Below are positions 50,697 to 59,046 of a DNA stretch of 64,000 nucleotides, in pieces. A model generated the notes under the pieces. The model was not told where the DNA came from. It did no database searches and was given only the letters and a program-made list of their open reading frames with translations. Where the stretch lies: positions 1 to 64,000 of the forward strand of contig NZ_CALEMI010000044.1 in the NCBI RefSeq assembly GCF_937910895.1. Direction: 5' to 3'. How positions within the stretch are numbered: position 1 is the stretch's first letter; every line of letters starts with the position of its first letter. The translations under genes were made by a program, and so were the position numbers. Origin of the DNA: an uncultured Dokdonia sp. (GTDB lineage Bacteria; Bacteroidota; Bacteroidia; Flavobacteriales; Flavobacteriaceae).

Positions 50697-52892
50697 ATGA
50701 ATACGGAGCAATTAGACTTACACGCAGCACTTAAAAAATATTTTGGTTTTTCCCAGTTTAAAGGACTTCAAGAAGAAGTTATAAAAAGCATTGTTGGAGG
50801 AGAGCACACATTTGTGATTATGCCTACAGGAGGCGGGAAATCACTGTGTTACCAACTACCAGCGTTACTACATGAGGGTACGGCAATTGTGGTTTCGCCA
50901 TTAATTGCGTTAATGAAGAACCAAGTGGATGCATTGCGCGGAATCTCTCAAGAAAATGGGATTGCGCACGTTTTAAACTCTTCACTGACCAAAGGGGAGA
51001 TTAAAACGGTAAAAGAAGATATTTCCCGCGGGGTTACAAAACTTTTATATGTAGCTCCAGAATCCTTAACCAAAGAAGAAAACGTAGAATTTTTACGATC
51101 AGTTCCTATTTCATTTCTAGCAATAGATGAGGCACACTGTATTTCTGAATGGGGTCATGATTTTAGACCAGAATATCGCAACTTGCGTAGTATTCTTAAA
51201 AGAATTGGAGACAATATTCCTATTATAGCAGTCACCGCAACAGCAACGCCTAAAGTACAAGAAGATATTCTCAAGAATTTAGGAATTACGGATGCCAATA
51301 CTTTTAAAGCATCTTTTAATAGACCTAATTTATATTATGAAATACGTCCTAAAACCAAGGATGTAGATGCAGATATCATTCGGTTTGTAAAACAAAATGA
51401 AGGAAAGAGTGGAATTATTTATTGTCTTTCGCGAAAGCGAGTAGAAGAATTAGCTCAAACCCTACAAGTAAATGGATTGAAAGCAGTTCCCTATCACGCG
51501 GGACTCGATGCAAAAACAAGGGTTAGACATCAGGATATGTTCTTGATGGAAGATACAGACGTTGTGGTTGCTACCATTGCTTTTGGAATGGGAATCGATA
51601 AACCTGATGTGCGTTTTGTAATTCATCACGATATTCCCAAAAGTATAGAAAGTTATTACCAGGAGACTGGACGCGCGGGACGTGATGGTGGAGAAGGACA
51701 CTGTCTGGCATTTTATGCATATAAAGATATAGAAAAGCTCGAAAAATTTATGAGCGGAAAACCTGTCGCAGAGCAGGAGATAGGTCAGGCATTATTACAA
51801 GAAGTCGTTGCCTACGCAGAGACGAGTATGTCAAGACGTAAGTTTATCTTGCATTACTTTGGAGAAGAGTTTGACAATGAAACTGGAGAAGGGGGAATGC
51901 TAGATGATAATATGCGCTACCCAAAGAAAAAACATGAAGCAAAAGATGAGTTGGTAAAGTTGCTTAAAGTTGTACGCGATACCAATCAAATATACAAGAG
52001 TAAAGAGTTAGTCTTTACCATGCTAGGTAAAGAAAATGCTATTATTACATCTCATAAAACCCATTTGCAACCATTTTTTGGTTGTGGTAAAGAGCGAGAA
52101 AAAACCTATTGGCATGCCTTAATACGCCAAGCACTTGTAGCAGGTTATATCTCCAAGGATATAGAAACGTATGGTGTCATTAAAATCAAAGAAAAAGGAC
52201 TAGAATATATAGAAGCCCCTTCTTCATTTATGATGACCGATGATCATACCTATGATGATAGTACCAATAATCAGATTGTCTCTGGAGCGAAAGCGGGTGG
52301 TGCTGATAAGAAGCTGGTTGAGATGCTTAAAGACCTTCGTAAAAAGGTATCAAAGAAGCTGAATATACCTCCCTACATTGTTTTTCAAGATCCATCTATA
52401 GAAGACATGGCGATCAAATATCCTCTCACGATTGACGAGCTTTCATCGGTACACGGTGTTGGTGATGGAAAAGCCAAAAAATATGGAAAAGAGTTTATAG
52501 CACTTATTAGTCAATATGTAAAAGACAATGACATTTTACGTCCAGATGACCTCATTGTAAAAAGTACAGGCGCCAATAGCGGACTCAAATTATACATTAT
52601 TCAAAATGTAGATCGTAAGTTGCCTTTGGATGATATCGCAGCGGCTAAGGGGAAGCCCATGGTAGATTTTATCAAAGAGATGGAAGCCATTGTCTACAGT
52701 GGAACTAAGCTCGATATTTCTTATTGGATTGATGATCTTTTGGATGAAGAGCAACAAGAAGAACTTCACGAATACTTTATGGAGTCTGAAACCGATGGAA
52801 TTGAAGCGGCACTCGAAGAATTTGATGGAGATTATGATGATGAAGAATTACGTCTGTATCGAATCAAATTTATCAACGAAGTCGCTAACTAA
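50697..52892 (+). CDS. recQ: ATP-dependent DNA helicase RecQ
   Basis: The helicase core has motif I (FVIMPTGGGKSLCYQLPALL), the DEAH box in FLAIDEAHCISEWGHDFRPE, TATATPKVQEDILKNL and the arginine finger YQETGRAGRDG. An RQC region with zinc-type segments and an HRDC domain (NIPPYIVFQDPSIEDMAIKY) follow, then a further ~150 residues usual in Bacteroidota RecQ. I start at 50697 (MNTEQLDLHAALKKYFGFSQ) because the family begins there; an open frame upstream is not conserved. RecQ unwinds DNA in recombination and repair. A one-mismatch iterated palindrome is at 51425. Confidence 0.96.
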   Translation: MNTEQLDLHAALKKYFGFSQFKGLQEEVIKSIVGGEHTFVIMPTGGGKSLCYQLPALLHEGTAIVVSPLIALMKNQVDALRGISQENGIAHVLNSSLTKGEIKTVKEDISRGVTKLLYVAPESLTKEENVEFLRSVPISFLAIDEAHCISEWGHDFRPEYRNLRSILKRIGDNIPIIAVTATATPKVQEDILKNLGITDANTFKASFNRPNLYYEIRPKTKDVDADIIRFVKQNEGKSGIIYCLSRKRVEELAQTLQVNGLKAVPYHAGLDAKTRVRHQDMFLMEDTDVVVATIAFGMGIDKPDVRFVIHHDIPKSIESYYQETGRAGRDGGEGHCLAFYAYKDIEKLEKFMSGKPVAEQEIGQALLQEVVAYAETSMSRRKFILHYFGEEFDNETGEGGMLDDNMRYPKKKHEAKDELVKLLKVVRDTNQIYKSKELVFTMLGKENAIITSHKTHLQPFFGCGKEREKTYWHALIRQALVAGYISKDIETYGVIKIKEKGLEYIEAPSSFMMTDDHTYDDSTNNQIVSGAKAGGADKKLVEMLKDLRKKVSKKLNIPPYIVFQDPSIEDMAIKYPLTIDELSSVHGVGDGKAKKYGKEFIALISQYVKDNDILRPDDLIVKSTGANSGLKLYIIQNVDRKLPLDDIAAAKGKPMVDFIKEMEAIVYSGTKLDISYWIDDLLDEEQQEELHEYFMESETDGIEAALEEFDGDYDDEELRLYRIKFINEVAN

Positions 52893-52998
52893 AAACAATT
52901 CTCTTTTTATAACATATTATTTCGCTTTCGCGAAAGCAAAAAAATCAGGTAAGCATATACTAATACTTGCCTGATCTTAAATGAAGTGTGTTATAAAA

Positions 52999-53337
52999 CT
53001 ACTTTACCAATTTACGTGTTAGGAAAAAACCTGTGAGTAAGCCCGTTCCTGCCATTAAAAAGATGACTCCTGGATATAGTGCATTCTTGTATCCTACCGC
53101 TTCTTCAAGCATCAATGCGAATAAAATTCCAAGACCAATTCCCATTAATAATAAAGCAAGATTTAAGATGAGTACTTTCCAGATAGGTGCTGTTTCCTTA
53201 GATTGTTTAAAGATGCCAGCATCCATCCCTTTTTCTATAAGTGCCAGCCGCTCTTTGTTACGTGTAGAATAATGTAAGTACGCAATCCCGAAGATAGCGA
53301 CAAAAATACACACGAATACAATAATTTCTCCTCCCAT
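52999..53337 (-). CDS. DUF6249 family membrane protein
   Basis: The protein has 112 residues: an N-terminal helix (IIVFVCIFVAIFGIAYLHYS), a short charged segment (RNKERLALIEKGMDAGIFK) and two further helices (VLILNLALLLMGIGLGILFA, LYPGVIFLMAGTGLLTGFFL). The ERLALIEKG pattern after the first helix is typical of DUF6249. Such genes are often found near an ECF sigma factor and a small membrane regulator in flavobacteria, and such a pair lies 1.4 kb away at 54727. Confidence 0.75.
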   Translation of the reverse strand: MGGEIIVFVCIFVAIFGIAYLHYSTRNKERLALIEKGMDAGIFKQSKETAPIWKVLILNLALLLMGIGLGILFALMLEEAVGYKNALYPGVIFLMAGTGLLTGFFLTRKLVK

Positions 53338-53510
53338 AATTGTTGATTTTTTAATTGATTACTATTTATTGATTTGTCCATAAGACGGGAGATTCTTGAA
53401 AACGGTTACAGATTGGTAAAGTTTTTTTTTTGCGTGGTAGGTTTTTGATAGTTAGTTTAAGTAATCACAACGACCTATACAACAATAGGCACATATAGTT
53501 TACAATTCTT

Positions 53511-54335
53511 TTAGTTGAGTTTTGTAATATCATCTAAATATATATTTAAAGCATTCTTTGCATTATCTGATATACTTGGATAGATAAATGATTTAGTAAT
53601 CATTTTCTTTTTTAATCTTCTTCTAATGTATTCTGCCATATGTTTATGAATATTAATACAGTAAATAGGTTTATTTTCAGAAGGGCTATTTCTAAAATAA
53701 TCTTCAAAAGGAGTGTCTGGAAAAGGATTAAAAATAAGCAACCCTTCTTGAGGAATTATATTTTGATTGTAAATTGATGTAAATTGACTTATGATATTTT
53801 TCCTCGTAATCATTTTATCTTCAAAATCTGATAAAAAGTAAATAAGGTTTTCTTGATCAATATACCTATAATAATCATCTACTTTTGGAGTCTCATTTCT
53901 TGGTATTCCTTTTAGATTAATAAAATTATAATTTGAATTAAGCTCTTTGTCAATTTTGTAAATCGAAAAATAATCTTTAATGGAATTAGAAGTTCCAAAA
54001 TAACTTATTTTTTCGGTGGCAAAGTACAAGGCAACGTCAAAATTATATGTCCAGTCTAAAAGTGGAGTTGGTGCACCATAGTGCTGAAGTATACTCATTA
54101 ATGGAAAATCAATTTCCCAATTTTTTAATCTATAGAATTCGAATACTTTTTTGAAAAGGAAATCTTTCTTTGCCCTATTAAGCATAAATTTGAACATTTT
54201 AAGATATTCAATATTTTCTTTACCCTTCCATTTTGTAAGTGAGTTGAGTATCCAAAATCTTTGAGCAGAGTTGTATAGTTTATATTCTGCAGAATTCATT
54301 CCTCTATAGATGAATCTTTTTGTTTCAGTATTCAA
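53511..54335 (-). CDS. FRG-domain protein; possible interrupted start
   Basis: The FRG domain is clear: RFIYRGMNSAEYKLYNSAQR near the start and FPLMSILQHYGAPTPLLDWT, YNFDVALYFATEK. FRG proteins occur near phage-defence and mobile genes, and their biochemistry is unknown. The only usable start in the open frame is TTG at 54335. The same frame continues upstream in coding-like form (TIDTIEQFDDWYNSELYL), and a better ATG at 54464 reaches it only through a TAA at 54446-54444. So the gene either starts at TTG, losing a plausible N-terminus, or has a nonsense mutation or base-call error at codon 7. Confidence 0.65.
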   Translation of the reverse strand: MNTETKRFIYRGMNSAEYKLYNSAQRFWILNSLTKWKGKENIEYLKMFKFMLNRAKKDFLFKKVFEFYRLKNWEIDFPLMSILQHYGAPTPLLDWTYNFDVALYFATEKISYFGTSNSIKDYFSIYKIDKELNSNYNFINLKGIPRNETPKVDDYYRYIDQENLIYFLSDFEDKMITRKNIISQFTSIYNQNIIPQEGLLIFNPFPDTPFEDYFRNSPSENKPIYCINIHKHMAEYIRRRLKKKMITKSFIYPSISDNAKNALNIYLDDITKLN

Positions 54336-54726
54336 ATAAAGTTCACTATTATACCAATCATCAAATTGTTCAATCGTATCAATTGTATAATGATGACTAT
54401 TGTATGATGTGCTAAAAGTATTTCTCTTATCATTTAGATTATTTTATATGTCTAAATTATCCATATGGTCTTTGATTTTAGTTAGCGATTACAAGGATGT
54501 AGTGACAACAATGCTTAGATAACTCATAGCGTGTTTACTTGTAAATATAATTGATTTATAATAGTTTATAGAGTTGTAAAGTTATTATGCTATGATTTAA
54601 TTACTATGTTTAGTTCATAGTTAAAAAGCATTTTCCTTTTAACACATAAACAATATATCTTCTTTTCACTAACTTTTCTAACAAATTCTGTAACCAAATC
54701 TGATAGTAAGGAGTCTTACCCATATC

Positions 54727-55311
54727 ATGACCCATCAAGATGATCAAATTTTTATAACCAAAACATTGGCAGGCGAGGTAAATGCCTTTGCGGTTCTCAT
54801 CGATCGGTATAAACACATGGTCTATACGTTGAGTTTACGGATGATGAAAAGTACTGAAGATGCAGAAGAAATAGCTCAAGATGTGTTTCTAAAAGCGTTT
54901 CAGAAATTGGAAACGTATAAAGGAACCTCTAAGTTCAGTACGTGGTTATATAGTATTACGTATCATAGATGTCTGGATGCGCTTTCGCGAAAGCGAAGAC
55001 AACCTATACATCATGCTACAGAGATATTAGAAGAAATTACTGGAGAAAAAACAGCGGGTATTCTCGAAGCCATCGAAGCAGATGAATTAAAAGAACAGCT
55101 AGAAGAATGTATCCAGCAATTACGAGAAGAGGATGCTTTTTTAGTTACTTTGTATTATCTTGAAGAGCAAACACTAGAAGAAATTGCAACGGTAACGGGA
55201 ATGACAAAAAATAATGTAAAAGTGAAGATTTTTCGGAGTCGGAAGAAATTATATACGATCATGGCATCACAATTACCTAAAGATATAGTAGCGCGATATG
55301 AAAGGAACTGA
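54727..55311 (+). CDS. ECF-type RNA polymerase sigma factor
   Basis: The protein has 194 residues. Region 2 (NAFAVLIDRYKHMVYTLSLR, EEIAQDVFLKAFQKLETYKG, TSKFSTWLYSITYHRCLDAL) and region 4 (YLEEQTLEEIATVTGMTKNN, VKVKIFRSRKKLY) are typical. It directs RNA polymerase to a dedicated promoter set. The iterated palindrome at 54981 lies between the regions (ALSRKRR). The downstream membrane gene overlaps it by 14 bp and is the likely regulator. Confidence 0.92.
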   Translation: MTHQDDQIFITKTLAGEVNAFAVLIDRYKHMVYTLSLRMMKSTEDAEEIAQDVFLKAFQKLETYKGTSKFSTWLYSITYHRCLDALSRKRRQPIHHATEILEEITGEKTAGILEAIEADELKEQLEECIQQLREEDAFLVTLYYLEEQTLEEIATVTGMTKNNVKVKIFRSRKKLYTIMASQLPKDIVARYERN

Positions 55312-55717
55312 AGAAAAACAACTAGACAACGTCATGTCTAAAGCGATACAAAAGGCAGCCGTACAATCACCATCAAATGATTTTACGCAAACGCTTATGC
55401 ATAAAATTCAAGCAGCACAAACTTCTCAAACCACCATTGTTTATCAACCCCTTATTTCACGTCGTATATGGGGACTTTTGGGTATTATTTTTGGACTTTT
55501 AATCGGGTATGTCAACCTAAGTAATATAAGTTTTACCGCAGTGTCTGATTTGATAGAAGAGACATCAGATACGATGGGAACTTGGAATGTACCTGCGTGG
55601 GAGTTTCCTAGCATTGATTTTTCTTTAGCGACCACAAGTCCTTTTGTATACGGCGCATTGATCCTCGTTGGTTTCTTATTTGTAGAAATTGTAGTGTTAA
55701 AACGAAAGTATTCTTAA
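55298..55717 (+). CDS. Small membrane protein, probable regulator of the sigma factor
   Basis: The protein has 139 residues: a cytoplasmic part (1-55), a helix (~58-78, RIWGLLGIIFGLLIGYVNLS), an outer loop, and a second helix (~115-135, FVYGALILVGFLFVEIVVL). It overlaps the sigma-factor gene by 14 bp, a translational-coupling arrangement typical of anti-sigma factors. It lacks a recognisable zinc-binding anti-sigma motif. The assignment rests on context. Confidence 0.65.
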   Translation: MKGTEEKQLDNVMSKAIQKAAVQSPSNDFTQTLMHKIQAAQTSQTTIVYQPLISRRIWGLLGIIFGLLIGYVNLSNISFTAVSDLIEETSDTMGTWNVPAWEFPSIDFSLATTSPFVYGALILVGFLFVEIVVLKRKYS

Positions 55718-55730
55718 CACCATACACTTT

Positions 55731-56843
55731 CTAATAATAAGAAATTTGTAGTCGAGTTGACTTATCTAATATTTTCTCACCATCAACAATAATATAAGAG
55801 GTGATGTCGGTAGGATTATGATGCTCATCATATACATATTCATACATAAGGTCTCTGTGAATTAGGACGTCGTTATATTGGTCATAATCATCTCTAGCTA
55901 CTTGTATGACTTTATCGAAATAATTACTGTACGTTACATTATAGGATTCTCTGTTCTTATTAGAATCTGTTTTGACATAGGTTTGTATGTTGTCCTCTAT
56001 ATCATAGGAGACGTTGACTATTGTTTCTAGATACATCCCATCTACAGTATCATTATTTTTTAATTTCCATTTTTTAGGATGTTTCCTTAACTGTTTAAAT
56101 GTTAGGAAATACCTGTTAGAAATGGCTTCTATACTTTCAAATCGCCCTTTGTCATCATAGTTGTAACTATACTGATACCCATCTACAAGATCATTTTCTA
56201 CTGTAAATTCGTATTGTTTTAAGGAGCGTATTTGTCCTTTTTTGTTATATCTAGCTTTATCATACGCATAGATACTAAATTCTGGAAAGTACATAGTAGA
56301 GTCATCAATCTCTCCATTCTCTAAAAATACTACGTCAATAGCACCTTGCGATCGGTAGTGTGTACGTGTATGTAAATGATCTTTTTTATACGTGTAGACG
56401 ATGCTGTCTCTGGTACCTCCATCAACGTCATACGCCATATATTTCATAAGTTTCCCATCAGTATACATATAAGTATAGAAATCTTCTTTGATGATGGTAT
56501 CGTGTTGAACTGCTGGTCGTAATGCTTGATTCAAATACGGAATCGTAGTATCATCGTAACGATCATTGGTAATATATTCTGTGATTTCTTTATCTCTTTT
56601 AAGCCGATAAAAATAGTTAGTCATATATACCTCTTCATTATCTGGAGATATATGTAGTATATACGTGCGATTGACATCTCTAACAGGACCTTTTAAATAT
56701 ATTGGATTCAATACCTTTTTTTCATCCAGAAGTTTGTAAAAATCATTTTGAGGACTAGGAAATGTAGGAAAGTCTCTCGTTTGAGCGTTACTAGTGTAGA
56801 TGCAGCAAAGAACAAATAGGGTAATATATAAGTAGTTATACAT
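55731..56843 (-). CDS. Secreted hypothetical protein with YD-like beta repeats
   Basis: The protein has 370 residues. The signal peptide is MYNYLYITLFVLCCIYTSNA. The body has several strand pairs of the type YTYKKDHLHTRTHYRSQGAI, YAYDKARYNKKGQIRSLKQY, YNYDDKGRFESIEAIS and YEYVYDEHHNPTDITSY, like the YD/RHS-type repeats found in flavobacterial secreted proteins. It is probably exported to the periplasm or outer membrane. No catalytic motif is evident, and no function is proposed. Confidence 0.6.
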   Translation of the reverse strand: MYNYLYITLFVLCCIYTSNAQTRDFPTFPSPQNDFYKLLDEKKVLNPIYLKGPVRDVNRTYILHISPDNEEVYMTNYFYRLKRDKEITEYITNDRYDDTTIPYLNQALRPAVQHDTIIKEDFYTYMYTDGKLMKYMAYDVDGGTRDSIVYTYKKDHLHTRTHYRSQGAIDVVFLENGEIDDSTMYFPEFSIYAYDKARYNKKGQIRSLKQYEFTVENDLVDGYQYSYNYDDKGRFESIEAISNRYFLTFKQLRKHPKKWKLKNNDTVDGMYLETIVNVSYDIEDNIQTYVKTDSNKNRESYNVTYSNYFDKVIQVARDDYDQYNDVLIHRDLMYEYVYDEHHNPTDITSYIIVDGEKILDKSTRLQISYY

Positions 56844-57031
56844 ATAGCGTTTGATGGATTAGTATATTACTAGTACTAAACGCTAAAATAGTTAGATTAT
56901 GATATTGTGAACTATCACAAAAAAAAAGCGCCTACCCTTCCCCGTGGCAAGCACTTTTGTCATATAATCGTAAAAATTAACTAACTCTTAATTTTCAACC
57001 CCCAAATATCTAAAAATGATTTGAAACATCT

Positions 57032-57047
57032 TTACGGGTTCCCGTAA
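57032..57047. promoter_or_regulatory. Palindrome TTACGGG-TT-CCCGTAA
   Basis: A perfect 7-bp-arm palindrome with a TT centre lies between two terminator-like segments. A slightly shorter version (TTACGG-TTTC-CCGTAA) is at 8385-8400 before recN. It has the form of a dimeric regulator site; no regulator can be named. Confidence 0.45.
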
Positions 57048-57067
57048 TCGAAGTAATTTTATGACAG

Positions 57068-57121
57068 TTTTTACAAAAAAAAAAGCAACTACCATTTTTC
57101 TGGTAAGTGCTTTTAGTATAT
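57068..57121. terminator. Terminator-like hairpin of the 57134 gene and its partial copy at 56926-56970
   Basis: AGCAACTACCA and TGGTAAGTGCT pair imperfectly around TTTTTC between an A-run and a T-run, just beyond the minus-strand gene. About 150 bp further on, a related block (AAAGCGCCTACCCTTCCCCG, then TGGCAAGCACTTTTG) repeats the pattern and includes a second AAAAATTA-CTAA segment like the gene's own 3' end. Confidence 0.6.
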
Positions 57122-57133
57122 ATCAAGTAAAAA

Positions 57134-58348
57134 TTAGCTAATGGAACTTATCACTTGTGTTGCGCTATGTAATGTCTTGTGTACAGGACATTTATCGGCT
57201 ATTTGTAAAATACGTTCTTTTTGTTTGTCATCCAGCCCATCTGCCGTTAGTTTGATCACACGTATAAACGTATCAATTTTTGCGGTAGGATCATCTTCAC
57301 AAGCTTCACAGTCTTTTGGATATGATTTTGAGTAACTCGTATGCACCTCTACATTATCTATTTTCCAACCTTTACGGCGCACATACATTTGGATGGTCAT
57401 TGCTGTACAGGCAGAGAGTCCTGCGGCTACAAGTTCGTAAGGAGTAGGACCATAATCATTTCCGCCTACACTAGCGGGTTCATCTGCTTTTAGATAATGA
57501 TTCCCGAGTTTAAGTTGTGTGGTATATCCATCTTCATCATCTAGGCTGGCAGCTACTTGGTGCGTGGTGTTTATCGTTTCTATTTCTGGTTCAGGAATGT
57601 AACGTGCAGCCCATCCTGCAACGATCTTACCCACATAAGAAGCGTTTTTCTTATCAATCAATAAATGCTCAGAGCCGTCTAGGGTTACAAAACTTTTTGG
57701 GTGATGTGCTGCAAGATAAATCTCCTCTGCGTTTTTTATAGATACCGTAGCATCTTGTGGTGAGTGTAAAATCAATAATGCTTTATGTAAGTGACGAGCT
57801 GCTTCTACACAAGAGCTTGCCTCCAGATCATCTATAAATTGTTTTTTAAACGTAAAATCACGTCCTGCAAGAATCACATTTGCTTGTCCTTGTTTAATGA
57901 GTTCTAGCTGACTCCCTAATTGTTTCTGAACATGTTTGGGATTACTAGGTGCTCCAATAGTCGCAACCGCTTTTATACTTTCAATCTGACCACCCGCAAA
58001 AATGGCAGCAGCACCACCTAAAGAATGTCCTATAATAAGTGTAGGGGCTTTAAAATCCTTTGTCAGAAAATCTGCAGCGCTGATGAGATCTGTGACATTA
58101 CTAGAAAAATTAGTATCAGCAAAATCACCTTCACTGTCTCCCAATCCCATAAAATCAAATCGCAATACCCCAAAACCCTCGGATGCCAAGGCACGACTCA
58201 CATTACGTACCGCGCTAAAATCCTTACTACACGTAAAACAGTGTGCGAAAATGGCAAAGTTATGTGGGTTCTGATTAGCAGGAAAATCTAAACGCGCTGA
58301 TAAAGTTTTTCCTTCAGCGTTTGTGAATGTTAATTTACGAGATCTCAT
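57134..58348 (-). CDS. Alpha/beta hydrolase fused to an OsmC-family domain
   Basis: The protein has 404 residues. Residues ~1-255 form an alpha/beta hydrolase with FDFMGLGDSEGDF and LIIGHSLGGAAAIFAGG (nucleophile Ser in GHSLGG, ~108-113) and a late His in DGSEHLLIDKK. Residues ~265-404 are an OsmC/Ohr domain with GLSACTAMTIQMYVRRKGW and ILQIADKCPVHKTLHSATQV, whose two Cys reduce organic hydroperoxides. The fusion suggests esters or peroxides of lipid-like substrates. Such bifunctional proteins are frequent in Bacteroidota. It is a stand-alone gene. Confidence 0.9.
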   Translation of the reverse strand: MRSRKLTFTNAEGKTLSARLDFPANQNPHNFAIFAHCFTCSKDFSAVRNVSRALASEGFGVLRFDFMGLGDSEGDFADTNFSSNVTDLISAADFLTKDFKAPTLIIGHSLGGAAAIFAGGQIESIKAVATIGAPSNPKHVQKQLGSQLELIKQGQANVILAGRDFTFKKQFIDDLEASSCVEAARHLHKALLILHSPQDATVSIKNAEEIYLAAHHPKSFVTLDGSEHLLIDKKNASYVGKIVAGWAARYIPEPEIETINTTHQVAASLDDEDGYTTQLKLGNHYLKADEPASVGGNDYGPTPYELVAAGLSACTAMTIQMYVRRKGWKIDNVEVHTSYSKSYPKDCEACEDDPTAKIDTFIRVIKLTADGLDDKQKERILQIADKCPVHKTLHSATQVISSIS

Positions 58349-59046
58349 GAAATTATTTTTTTGATGGTACTTTAGGTCGGGATCATTTTAGAATCCTAAC
58401 GGTTAGGAGCTGTTAAGTTACAAATATTCCTCTTTCTATCAGGACATTTTTTGTGAACACTAGACACCAAAAGGAGGAGGTATCATTTTTTAAAGAGCTA
58501 TACTTTTTCGCTTTAAGCGAAAAAAATAAATCAAGAAGTCAGCGTATATTCTCCCTATTACAGCTTCTAATAGCGTATCTTTAGTAACGTATTATGTAGT
58601 TATTGATATTCATTATCCCTTCCCACCACTTCGGCGAATGGATAAGGCTCTCTTTCCTAAAGTCTTTATTTACACTCATAAAACACTAGCAATCATATTG
58701 ATGCCTGATTTCTAGACTATAATTACACAGTAGTGATTTTAACATACGGTTTGCAGATGTCATTAGACTGTACTTCGTTTCAACATAAAAGTACATGATT
58801 TTATTGACAAGAAGCATTCACTTTATACCCAAAATAAAAGGATGCATTCGGTATGCACTTTTTTAATTTGGGCGTGACCTTCTTCCTGAACTTGATTCAG
58901 GAAGAAGGTCGGGCTTTCCGCTACAATTCCTCGCTCTTTCCCAATCGCGATTGGGAAAGAACTGTGGGATTTTCACTGCAATCCCTCACGCAACATCGTA
59001 ACACATAAAAATATTGGGAGATTCAATTACCCAACCAAAACAAAAC
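58349..59046. other. Long intergenic region with palindromic repeats
   Basis: It lies between divergent genes. It contains the TTTTTCGCTTTAAGCGAAAAA palindrome (58504-58524) and a 122-bp two-hairpin element (58870-58991). The remaining ~350 bases hold nothing I recognise. A reading frame from 59014 (TTG) precedes the methyltransferase ATG but is not conserved. Confidence 0.6.
58870..58991. repeat. Two-hairpin REP-like element with inverted GCGTGA/TCACGC ends
   Basis: The ends are GCGTGA (58872-58877) and TCACGC (58986-58991). Inside, GACCTTCTTCCTGAA (58876-58890) pairs exactly with TTCAGGAAGAAGGTC (58896-58910). TCTTTCCCAATCG (58935-58947) and its exact complement (58948-58960) form a 26-bp palindrome. 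GGGCTTTCCGCTACAAT and GGGATTTTCACTGCAATCCC follow the two hairpins. From memory, similar GGGCTTTCCGCT-type elements are scattered in many Bacteroidota genomes. Confidence 0.75.

Noticed and set aside
59014-59046. TTG start for the methyltransferase
   Set aside because: An ATG 33 bases downstream is better placed, and the extra 11 residues are not convincing.
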